From Mytilus californianus (Eukaryota; Mollusca; Bivalvia; Mytilida; Mytilidae), in the NCBI RefSeq assembly GCF_021869535.1, contig NW_026262701.1:45945278-46009277 (forward strand): DNA of 64,000 nt, read 5' to 3'. Shown here piece after piece: positions 47,375 to 57,400 of the stretch (positions within the stretch are counted from its first letter, which is position 1; every line of letters starts with the position of its first letter). The notes under the pieces are model-generated. The model saw only the letters and a list, made by a program, of their open reading frames with translations. It searched no databases and was not told the DNA's origin. A program made the position numbers and the translations under genes.

Positions 47375-47843
47375 GGAAGTACACCACTAATTCATGGCCC
47401 CATTGCTTTCTATGTTAAATTCCTCAATTTCAAGTAGACACAGCTATTTTGTTTCAAGTTCAAATAAAGTGACAATCATTGCATGTCAAAGCAACACTTT
47501 ACGGTGTCTTGTACTGGAAAAATCAACATACCTTTAATGGCATATAAGAAAGAACTGGTTCCCGGAACTTCGGATGTACCAAAACAGGTACTTCAGATCT
47601 GACATACAGGCAAAAAGTACCCTCTTTATAAAATTTGGTGCAGTTTTTTTAATATTCAAAATTATAAGTCAAAAAGTGTTCTACAATGACCACCAGTCAT
47701 TCAGCTTTCATTTGATACCAACAATACCTAAATATTCTACATATTTTGAAAGTTACACTCATGCGTAGGAACTATTTTGTGTTAAATATGTACTACTTTC
47801 TGGTATGTGCTTTCTGGCCGGGCCGAATTAGTGGTGTTACACC
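47375..47843 (-). mobile_element. Second copy of the 471-bp TIR element (reverse)
   Basis: Complement of 12474-12944 over its whole length (469 bp here), with ends GGAAGTACACCACTAATTC and the complement of GAATTAGTGGTGTTACACC. The two copies define the ends of this family. No transposase is encoded. The frame at 47574-47768 is part of the element. Confidence 0.8.
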
Positions 47844-48088
47844 TATAACAGAACCAAACTTGCTATACTGACTTCAGCATCACTTTATTTCATTCTATGA
47901 TCTATTTCAAGCAATAAAAAACACATAAAGCTTAAGTCCAAATACTATCTTACTAATTTTAAGCTCAAATTGGACTGGTAGTAACATATAGGTTATTCAA
48001 AGAAAACTGCATATGGATATTATAAATGGCCAATATACTTATTTTATTCTCAATATCATTGTTGTATTTGATAATTTCTGTTGCACTT

Positions 48089-48138
48089 GTAGTCAGGTCA
48101 AGGTCCTCGGCTATCGCCTCAGACCTTCACCTGACTAC
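48089..48138. repeat. 50-bp palindrome
   Basis: The arm GTAGTCAGGTCAAGGTCCTC is matched on the complement by the right arm (GTAGTCAGGTGAAGGTCTGA), with a loop around GGCTATCGCC. It lies inside the short open frame 48026-48271, which I therefore do not call as a gene. Confidence 0.85.
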
Positions 48139-48300
48139 TCGTGATGAAAAAGTATCCGGCAACAGTTGTTACTGTTTCTTTGTTACCTTTGTAATGTATC
48201 TAATACTAGTACATAAAAAGTTATATGTCAGTGCGATAACGTTTAAAAAAACAATGAAAAGGTTAAATTAAAATACACCTGTGACGTAAATCTTTTGTTT

Positions 48301-48340
48301 AAACTCTCCATTATTTTTTCAGGAATGGAGAGTTATTTTC
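48301..48340. repeat. Short hairpin related to the 49.7-kb palindrome
   Basis: AACTCTCCATT pairs with AATGGAGAGTT, and the loop contains TTTTTTCAGG. The right half (CAGGAATGGAGAGTTATT) resembles the right arm of the palindrome at 49662-49762 (CAGGAATGGACAGTTATT). Confidence 0.7.
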
Positions 48341-48349
48341 TATTGTTCG

Positions 48350-48465
48350 TCTTCATTCATCCGGACGTTTTGCCCTTTGGATATTTCCATGGGCACTTTC
48401 TTAAAAAGTGTTCACCCATGGGAATAATTCTAGAGGACGAAACGCGATATTGAATGAAAATTAAA
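48350..48465. repeat. Imperfect long palindrome
   Basis: The core CACTTTCTTAAAAAGTG is extended by CCATGGG on the left and CCCATGG on the right. Further out, TTCATTCA and CGTTTTGCCC pair imperfectly with GGACGAAACG and TGAATGAA. Arms are about 48 bp with mismatches. Confidence 0.65.
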
Positions 48466-48469
48466 TCTT

Positions 48470-49110
48470 ACTGAAACGACTGATACTGGATTTAAAAAAA
48501 AATTAGGATCGTAGTAATACAATGAACACTAAATATCCGAGTCGTAATTCCATCTTGTAAAATATAGTATCGTATTCACTAAAATTCAACAATATAATCC
48601 ACAATTTGTTTTCCGATGCAAATCATGGCTGAATTTTTTAGTATCCAAATGGGTAAACACGAATATTTTCAATTGAGTCCCATTCCTCTTCTGTGCATCT
48701 ACAAAATAGCAAATGTGTTTACTGTGTGTGAGTCAGTGAATTCTATTGTAATATTGAACACATTAACATTATTCAATAATGAAAGTAAGAGAAAATATAT
48801 TTCACATAAAGATTTGATTTTAATTTTACCGTTTAAGATATCATTTCCTTGAAATATTTTGATTTTGCACAGCAAAAATCGTTTGTTGCATTTTTATATA
48901 ATATATAAATTAAAACACAAAAATTACTCGGATTGTTTCTACAATAATATTGTGGTTCAATAGAATAAAAAGTCCAAGAAACTTTTAAAATTGGTCAAAA
49001 TGGCGTATTCGATACTTTATTTGATTGTTCGTTATTATAATTTAAATATAGTACTTATGAATAAAATTTGAGGGGTATGGATAACATTTGAATAAGGCTT
49101 GTATAAAATA
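48470..49110. other. No gene recognised
   Basis: AT-rich sequence. A short plus-strand frame at 48616-48852 shows no domain or paralogue. Confidence 0.4.
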
Positions 49111-49111
49111 T

Positions 49112-49762
49112 TCGGCGGGGTTTTTAATCTATGTTCAACAGAAACGCGTAACATAATCGAATTCATTCACTGTTGTTATATGTCCAGTGGCAAATATAAC
49201 AGTTATATCGACATTGCAAATAAACGGCGTTAATCTTGAAATAAATGTTTAAATGAAATTAAAAGGTAGACTGTTGTCCACTTAAGTCAAATACATACAA
49301 AACGGAATCCAGGAATGTTTTTAATCATGCGTATTTTTGTTTCTAAAACTTTTTTGCTTCCTTGCTGATAATAGGGAAGAATGAAACATACTTTCAGTTT
49401 GCTTGTATTGCTATTGCTTGTGTTAAACATTGGGCGGGGTTTTTAATCAATTTTCAACAGAAACGCGTAACATAATCGAATTCATTTTCACTGTTGTTAT
49501 ATGTCCAGTGGCAAATATAACAGTTATATCGACAGTGCAAATAAACGGCGTTAATCTTGAAATAAAATGAAAAGAGAACCATTACAAAATTAAATAAAAT
49601 TCTTTAAAATGATATAATCTGAGGATTCGTTTTTAATATTCAAGGTGTATTTTAAGTTAGCGAAAGTCCAAATAACTGTCCATTCCTGGGAAATAATGGG
49701 CGTCGGCCCTACGGGCCTCCGCTCCATTATTTACCAGGAATGGACAGTTATTTGGACTTTCT
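49112..49762. mobile_element. Repeat element with two core units and a terminal palindrome
   Basis: A core of about 140 bp (GGCGGGGTTTTTAATC, then TCAACAGAAACGCGTAACAT, then CAAATAAACGGCGTTAATCT) occurs at 49115 and again at 49432, 317 bp apart. The element ends in a palindrome, 49662-49762: arms AAAGTCCAAATAACTGTCCA and on, nearly perfect over 38 bp, loop CGTCGGCCCTACGGGCCTCC. The part 49296-49762 recurs at 63533-63999 without net length change. Core units plus a terminal hairpin recall the helentron-related 'pearl' elements of bivalves. That label is a guess. Confidence 0.7.
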
Positions 49763-50039
49763 CTATAACATAAAGTACTTTTCAAGGCACGAAACCAATG
49801 CATTTAACCAGTTTGATAATACTGTAGTACGTAACACGTACATTCGTAAAATATATCGTATATTTGTAGATTATTATTTGCCACATCTTATAAATTGCAT
49901 GGACACCGGCATTGGTATATTTGGATAGATCAAACATGTCCAAGCCAATGTAAACATGGTGGAACTATCCAACAAGTCAACGCCCAGGTGCACATGTTGT
50001 ATCGATCCAAACATACAATGTTAGCACAGACATGTATAT

Positions 50040-50215
50040 ATAAAAAAGGAGATGTGATATGAATGCCAATGAGACAACTATCCACAAGAGTTCAAATGAC
50101 GAAGATAAAAGTAGATATAGGTCACCGCGAACCAACGACAACCACTGAATTACAATCTCTTGACTTGGGACAGGCACATAAAGATTGTGGCGGGGTTAAA
50201 CATGTTAATGAAGAA
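50040..50215 (-). repeat. Dispersed repeat family 1 (reverse)
   Basis: AGGAGATGTGATATGAATGC, then CAATGAGACAACTATCCAC, ending in TTGACTTGGGACAGGCACAT and GTGGCGGGGTTAAACATG. Confidence 0.75.
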
Positions 50216-50219
50216 CAGC

Positions 50220-53090
50220 AATAAAATCGCGGTTCCTTTGCTTTCTGTGTGTTTTTTTTTGCTGTGCATGAACTGATTTTGTGTCATGGATGGATACCCC
50301 ATATATGTTATATATATTATAATTTTCTATTATCAGCGTAAAACCCGCCCCCTAACTTTGGACAGTGGTGTTACAGCACAAAATAAGAACAAACTGTAAA
50401 ATTCAGTTAAAATGGCTTTACTCAATAGATCGGTGTGAAGCACAAACAAACCAACTAACATAAAAACAATAGATACAAAGTATCGATAAAAGAATACTCG
50501 CGGTGACTGAAAGCTAGCTTGGGTGGTTCTAGATCTCTCCTAGTAGAATATTTGTGGTATATCAGTTGGAAAGAGCTTGACTCATCAAAACTTAAATATG
50601 TTAAAAAGTTTTGCATAATGTTTAAAATGTGTCGTGTTACTAAGACGTACATTGATGAATTCAGACAAATTTATACATTATCACTGACGCATAAGTTATG
50701 GGTCCACAAAATAACCGAATAGTAAAATCAAATGGTACTTAGTGTTCTAAATTTGACCAGCTCATTTAATATTTGAAACCGAATATTTATGTGACCCTGT
50801 TTCCCAAGAGGCGGGAGTAAAAGGGGATACGGTGGTTTTCAGTCTCTTTCATAGTCAAAATCTTAAGAAATTGGCTTCAATCGGATAAAGAGCTATCGTT
50901 TCACAACTGTAATGCCTAAAAAAATTACAAAATCGATGCATGAATCTTGATTAACCATTTTTCAATGTTTTAGCGTGAAATACAAAATAATATCAAGCGA
51001 AATACATGAGTTTTCTATAAAAAGTTTAACGATTACTTCATAATAAGTCTCAGATCCGAGGAATTGGAAATATATATCTATACAATATCTCACCATCTTT
51101 CGTAGTCAACAATGTTGAAAATGATTGTGTTACTCTAAAAAGAACCGTTTTGAATATTTTTATAACTGTTTTATTCTGTAAAATGTTGTCTGGATGTAAA
51201 CGCCATAATTTAGTCCTTACATTTAAGTAAGTTAGAAATTTGATTCTTCCTCTTACAGTTCTCAATAGTGAGGAATGATTTTACAGATCCATCCTCATTT
51301 CGTTGAAATAAACGATTTGTTTATTTGACTTCATCTTTGGTCGACTGAAATGGATTGTTTCTCCACAGTTCAGTTATATCTGTTACATATTAACTTTGAA
51401 TTTGACTTAGAACTGGCTATTTTATTCTACGTACGTACGAGTTTCGACAATCTGACTCTGACTTCGACGTCTGAACATCGAATTTTTTACTCCTTATATG
51501 ATAAAATTATGATGTTTCGTCGTCTGATGCTGATACCATACTATAGTACAAAATGTACAATCAGCCAGACTGTCAGTCATGAAAAAAAAATATTTATTTC
51601 ATCCTAATTTTTTGCTTATACGGATGAGAGGTTATATGAACGACATATTTATGAATAAAGATGAGAACTGCGACATCACAGTTATTTTGAGGAAAAAAAA
51701 AGGGAAGTCTAGTCTGTGGACGTCCTGCTTATTTTACATGAATTTCATTATTTGAATGAATTTCAGCGGTCATCGTTTGTCTTTTAAAGACCTCCGATAG
51801 TTTATACCAGGAGATATCGATATTTTATCTATCTAAAGAGATGTGGGGTATACGTCAAGGAGACAGCAACCCAAACATAATTATTTTTGTAATTTTTTTC
51901 TCAATAAAATAGTCTTATTGGACAATGAAGATGCTGTTTCAGATTCATTTGTAAAAAAGGCAAAATCAAATCCTAAGTCCAATGTGAGAATCAAACAAAA
52001 ACCCAGTAAGAAAAACATTTTGATAATTACAATACTGATAGATTTTTTAATTGTTTTGGTCACATGATTATTTCTCGGTCGGTTTTTGTAGTAGCCCATA
52101 ACAAATCTGACCTCATATTCCCGCCACAAAAAAAAAATCTTCTGGTAATTTCAACTCCCATTTCATCAAAGTTGGAGGGGCTTTATACGATGGAGAAAAC
52201 TATAATGAAAAAAAAATAAAAATTCAAACGCAATCTCAGGATCTGAATCAATTTCATTTAACTTATTTATAGATGACATATGAGGCAAATGAACTCCACA
52301 AAACAATCCGTTATATATAGACATAAGGTTTAAAGTACTTCTGTGTTTGGATATAAATCATTATCGTTATATTTATTTCTTTTTTTCTACAAATCGTTCG
52401 ATATCTCGTATGTTTGAAATTTTCCGTTAAACTGGGCAAAGGGGAACAATTCTAATCACATCAAAATCCTCGTTTTAGAATGAAGCCTTGCTTTGTTTAT
52501 TGTCAGTAACGAGTGATTACACGGAATACAAACGAATTTCAAAGGGTAAAATTTGCAGAGTAAACAACGTTTATACTAAATTGGATACGCGTTTGCATCT
52601 GAATATTTGTGACGTCAAGCATTTTTGAATTTTCGATTGTTGGGAAAAAATAAATGTCATAAGTACATACAAAATTGCATTTACAAATTTATGAGGAAAA
52701 CGTTTTTGCCTTTTAGAGCTTATTATCTTATGCGGGAATAACGTACAGAATCATACCTCTTTCATTTAAAGCCACCTGTTTTTTTTATCTGAAAATCCAG
52801 CAAAGTCATTCCTTTAGTATTATAGATACTTCACTGTAGTGATGAAATAATTTTAATCCCGCTCTCTGCACGTGAAAAGTGGTGAGATTTGAACTGAAAA
52901 TCGATTTAAATTACCTGTTGTTAGGTTGCTGTTTTATTAAAGTATAAATTGCATCTTTTTTATTCATTATCATCTATGTTAAATTTGTCAAAAAGTGGTC
53001 ACCTTGTAACTGAACATTCTGTTTTATCTGATTTTCGTTTATTGTTTTGACATAAATCAGACTGTTGGTTTTTTGTTTGAATTGTTTCAC
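50220..53090. other. No gene recognised
   Basis: Almost 2.9 kb of AT-rich sequence. Short frames at 50519-50722, 51350-51607 and 51843-52067 have no domain and no paralogue here. Bases 51836-51876 (GAGATGTGGGGTATACGTCA) belong to a repeat type also visible near 26630. Confidence 0.45.
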
Positions 53091-53129
53091 AATTTTTCAT
53101 GTCGTGGCCTTTTATAGCTGACTATACGG
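53090..53129 (+). repeat. Dispersed repeat family 1, left part, split by the foldback element
   Basis: CATGTCGTGGCCTTTTATAG and CTGACTATACGG continue, after the 4.1-kb insertion, at 57274 (ATACGGTGTGGGTTTTGTTG and on to about 57400). The 6 bases ATACGG occur on both sides (53124-53129 and 57274-57279). Confidence 0.8.
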
Positions 53130-53724
53130 TATGGAACGCCAAAGCTGTCTTATGTGGAACTCTGATATTACGTTATGTTGTTTTATTATTACTTGATGAT
53201 ATTTTGCCTTTACATAATATGGTTTTGACATTAAGTAATGATGTTTTGATATAACTCAATATGGAATAGTCATTACTTAATGATATTTCGATATTACACG
53301 ATATGGTTTCGTATTGACTTGATATAGTTTTGTCATTACTTAATATGGTCTTGTCATTACTCGATATGGTTTCACCATTATTTAATGTGGATGCGTCATT
53401 AGGTAATGTGATTTTAACATTACTTGATGTGTATGTGACTTAACGTAATGTAGTTGTTTCATTACATGGTGTGGTTTTGTTATTTCGTAATGATGATTTG
53501 CCAATTCTTTATATGGCTTTAACATTACGTAATGATGTTTCAAAATTTGACGATTTTAAACTACATGATGTGTTTGTTTCAGTATTTGATGTGGTCCTGT
53601 CATTTTTTGATGTGGTTATCACATTACTTGATGAGGTAAAACCACGTGACCAATTTTGAAAAACTAGTTCTATTTTTAAATAGATTTCCATGTTTTATGA
53701 GCCTTGGATGAGTGTGGCCATCCA

Positions 53725-54005
53725 TCGAGTTAGTGTTCAAATTAAAGTTCGGGTTACTGTTCGAGTTAAACTTCGAGTTAGTCTTCGATTTCGAGTTAGA
53801 ATTCAAGCCATGATTAGAATTAAAAGTTAAAGTTAGCATTGAGTTTCGAGTTGAACTTCGAATTTGAGTCACATTTAAAGGTAGAGTTCGAGTTACAATT
53901 CGACTTCAACTTCGAATTTGAGTCACCTTTTGAGGAAGAGTTCGAGTTAGACTCGAATTTGAGTCTCATTTAGATTAAGATTTCGAGTTGAAATTCGAGT
54001 TATCT
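53725..54005. repeat. Degenerate minisatellite (TTCGAGTTA type)
   Basis: About twenty imperfect copies of TTCGAGTTA-like units of 12-15 bp, including a larger doubling around AACTTCGAATTTGAGTCAC. It begins in the left arm of the foldback element. The matching part of the right arm (56645-56700) has only a few units, so the arms differ in repeat number. Confidence 0.8.
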
Positions 54006-54134
54006 AATATGAGTTCGTATTTAAATTTTCTATAGCGGATTAAGGGCTTTTGCTCGGGCTTCCGAAAAGAGGGCTAAGGGGTATGCGTACAAAAGATAAA
54101 CAATGTTACAGTATACAAAACACAACATAGAAAT

Positions 54135-54745
54135 TGAAATAAAGTTAGATGTGGTGTGATTGCCAATGAGACAACTATCCACCAGAGTTTAAATGCAGTG
54201 GATGTAAGCAATCATAGGCAACCGTACAGCCTTCAACACACCGTATAGTCGGCTACAAAAGGCCACCACGTGAAAATGTGAAACAATTCAAACGAGAAAA
54301 CTAACGATCTAATTTATAACTAAACAATCTACGAAAAACAAATATGACACACATGAAACAACGACAACCATTGAACTACAGGCTCCTGGCTTGGGACAGG
54401 CACATAAAGAAAGTGCACGTGGCGGAGTTTAACATGTATGTGAGCGCTAAACCCTAACATAATCTCGGACTGTAGTGTAACAGCACAACATAAGAAAAAA
54501 ATGTAAAAAACAGTTTCAATTGGCTTAACTCAATAGATCGGTATGACTTCGTAGTGCTCCGAAAGGGTAAGCAGATTTTGCTCAACGTATGGCACCCGTC
54601 GTGTAATTCGTGGAAGTACAAACCCAGTGATTTGGTTTTGGTAGTTCACATTCGAGGAAAAGATGACAGGATTGTGGTTACAACAACTGGAACATATCCG
54701 TCGTCACCTGTGAAACAGATATTTGTTTTTTCAATTAGTGCGAGG
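54135..54745 (-). repeat. Dispersed family 1 and Penelope 3' end (both reverse)
   Basis: Bases 54140-54450 are family 1 reversed (TTGCCAATGAGACAACTATC, then CGTATAGTCGGCTACAAAAG, then CTTGGGACAGGCACATAAAG). Bases 54545-54745 are a Penelope 3'-end piece reversed (GTGCTCCGAAAGGGTAAGCA, then CACCCGTCGTG). Both are passengers inside the foldback element. Confidence 0.7.
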
Positions 54746-55044
54746 TATATCAGAGAATGCAATTTATAAAAATAAAAGATTGATATTCGTATATGTTCAA
54801 ATGATTATACAAGCTAAAAAAAATCAGAGAATTCTTATTCTATAGAATTGATGCTTTAATTGTCGCTTAGTCCGATCCCCCCATTTCCCTGTAACTTTAA
54901 TGTGAGTTGATTTAAAGTGTCTCATTTGTTGACAATAAAGTACAAGTCTTTTGATTTGTGTCGAGCCTGCGATATTAATGTAGCGGCAGTGAGACACAAC
55001 AAACCTATATTCCGTCGTCGGTAGTGGCGTCGGCGTCTTCATCA

Positions 55045-55245
55045 TTTAGATCGTTAGGTTTCTCGTTTGAATTGTTTTTACATTTTTCATTTCGGGACCT
55101 TTTATAGCTTACTATGTGGTATGGGTTTTGCTCACTGTTGAAGACTATACAGTCACATATAGTTGTTAACTTCTACGTCATTTGGTATGTGGTTGAGAGT
55201 TGTCTCATTAGCAATCATACTACATTTTTCTTATTTTTATATAAG
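55045..55245 (+). repeat. Dispersed repeat family 1
   Basis: TTAGGTTTCTCGTTTGAATT, then GGGACCTTTTATAGCTTACT, ending GAGAGTTGTCTCATTAGCAA. It lies in the interior of the foldback element. Confidence 0.75.
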
Positions 55246-55539
55246 TTTTTTTTTGACATTAAATACAACAATGTATTACCGAATTAAATTGTTTTGACAT
55301 GATAAATTTGTAAACCTCCATGAATTGTTATAAAACTTGTATAGGAGTTATTTTTCAAGATCAAGATAAAGAAAGCATCTACAGAAAAACTTTGTTTTTT
55401 AAATTTTGTTTTTACCGATAAATGCAGTCAACATTACGCTTTTACACTGACAGCAGCAATATCAGGCGAGATACAGTGTTCCGTGGAATCTTTTACGAAT
55501 TTATTATAATACTACTTCCAACTAGAGGTCGGTCATTTA

Positions 55540-56525
55540 GAGACGTATCTACCGTATCATATACGTTGACGTATACGCATCTGCAGATATACCAAAAAAC
55601 AGTATGTTATCCCGAGCTTTAATTGTATCATGATATACTTTCAATAATGCAGATGGGCAACTGATTAATTTCTAATGCTAGTATATAATTGTGTATCTGA
55701 CTTAATTTTTGGAAAACGTCTTGAATGTGTTTGCTTCAATTTCATATGATTTAAATGTCGTTTACTACATGGGAAGATGGATATGAAACGCATGCACTTA
55801 CGATGTGTACATACAATGTGTATGATATTATTGACATACATTTCAAAGATATATAAAACATGTTTTCTAAGTATAAATCAGAGATAGACATCTTTTGTCA
55901 GGATTATGACAGTGTGAAATCTACTCGCGTGATTGATATATATTTTTCACGTGAAACAATTAGGAAATATCGATTTTTGTGAACATGTAATCCGACTTTT
56001 AATATTCAAAGGTTAGTACAGTTAAAATCGTTTGTTTATGTGATAACTTGTGCGATCGTAGAACCAAACTTGTTGTTTGACAAATAGAGCGATGCTCAGT
56101 ATGTTTTATTTTCAAAATTATAGTATTATATTACATATGAAAACAGTTATGTATCTTTTACTCATATTTGCAATATTAATAGTTCTTACATGTATATAAA
56201 TAGTACATTTGATTTTTTTGTGTTATTCAGGTAAGAACTTGCAATATATTTTCGCGTTTTATAAAAGGATTCGTGTCACTGCCCCACATTCGCTCCTTTC
56301 CGAGAGCATGCAGGAGTCGTTGATAGACGCCCTTTTTTGCAAAACACCATCATCGCAAATATTGAAAGTTTGTGTTTGATTGTTTTGAATAGGATCCAAT
56401 TTGATAAAAAAAAAATGAAGCTCAACGTATAATAGTCTTAAACTCGGGATCACATAATATTTTTTGGTATATATGCAGATGCGTATACGTCAACGAATAT
56501 GATACGATTGATACGTTTTTAAGAA
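55540..56525. repeat. Nested inverted pair inside the foldback element
   Basis: Bases 55540-55650 and 56420-56525 are complements with mismatches. Examples: CGTATCATATACGTTGACG and TATACGCATCTGCAGATATA at the left; TATATGCAGATGCGTATACG and TCAACGAATATGATACG at the right; and further inward TTATCCCGAGCTTTAA against the complement of TTAAACTCGGGATCAC. The 770 bases between have no supported gene. Confidence 0.7.
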
Positions 56526-57273
56526 CAATGGAAAAAAAACGACAGGACCAAGTGGTTTGGGGATATCCCCCTTATGTCCGAAATACTGTTAATTTTTTAG
56601 TACTTTTTTTATTTTTGTCTGCCGATCCCCTTTGTCATACCAAATAACTCTGAACAACAACTCAAACTTTAATTTGAACTTTAACTCAATGGATAGCGAT
56701 ACTCATCCAAAGCACATTAAACAAACGACATATGGAAATCGGTTAAAAATAGAACATATTTTTTTCCGAAATTGTCACGTGGTTTTACCTCATCAAGTAA
56801 TGTGATAACCACATCAAAGAATGACAGGACCAAATCAAATACTGAAACAAACACATCATGTAGTGTAAAATCGTCAAATTTTGAAACATCATTACGAAAT
56901 GTTAAAGCCATATAAAGAATTGGCAAATCATCATTACGAAATAACAAAACCACATCATGTAATGAAACAACTACATTACGTTAAGTCACATACACATCAA
57001 GTAATGTTAAAACCACATTGCCTAATGACACAACCACATTTAATAATGGTGAAACCATATCGAGTAATGACAAAACTATATCAAGTCAATACGAAACCAT
57101 ATCGTGTAATATCGAAATATCCTTAAGTAATGACTATTCCATATTGAGTTATATCAAAACATCATTACTTAATGTCAAAACCATATTATGTAAAGACAAA
57201 ATATCATCAAGTAATAATAAAACAACATAACGTAATATCAGAGTTCCACATAAGACAGCTGTGGCGTTCCATA

Positions 57274-57400
57274 ATACGGTGTGGGTTTTGTTGTATTGTT
57301 GAAGGCCGTACGGTGACATATTATTGCTTTAATCCACGTCATTTGGACTCTGTTGGATAGTTGCCTCATTGGCATCTATATACCACATTTCCTTATTTCA
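57274..57400 (+). repeat. Dispersed repeat family 1, right part
   Basis: Right-hand remainder of the copy split by the foldback element (GTTGAAGGCCGTACGGTGAC, then GTTGCCTCATTGGCATCTAT). Confidence 0.8.

Larger units (their letters stand above)
53130..57273. mobile_element. 4.1-kb foldback-type element with repeat-built inverted arms
   Basis: The outer ends are TATGGAACGCC and its complement. The arms (about 53130-53770 and 56645-57273) are complements of one another. They consist mostly of degenerate units of about 25 bp of the type GGTTTTGTCATTACTTAATG. Open frames in the two arms (53471-53659 plus, 56717-56953 minus) are alike only because the arms are inverted copies, and I do not call them genes. 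The interior (53870-56640) holds no transposase. It contains other dispersed repeats and a second inverted pair. The layout is that of foldback elements such as FB or Galileo of flies; relationship to them is not shown. Confidence 0.85.

Noticed and set aside
48026..48271. An 81-residue open frame with a hydrophobic start
   Set aside because: A 50-bp palindrome forms its middle and there is no paralogue or domain.
53150..53640. Repeat array with similar units as a CRISPR array
   Set aside because: Units are degenerate, contiguous and mirrored at 56760-57250, as in foldback arms. The DNA is eukaryotic.
53471..56953. Two similar open frames (53471-53659 plus and 56717-56953 minus) that look like paralogous proteins
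   Set aside because: They lie in the inverted arms of the foldback element and are made of its short tandem units. The likeness is DNA-level copying, and no domain or start context supports translation.
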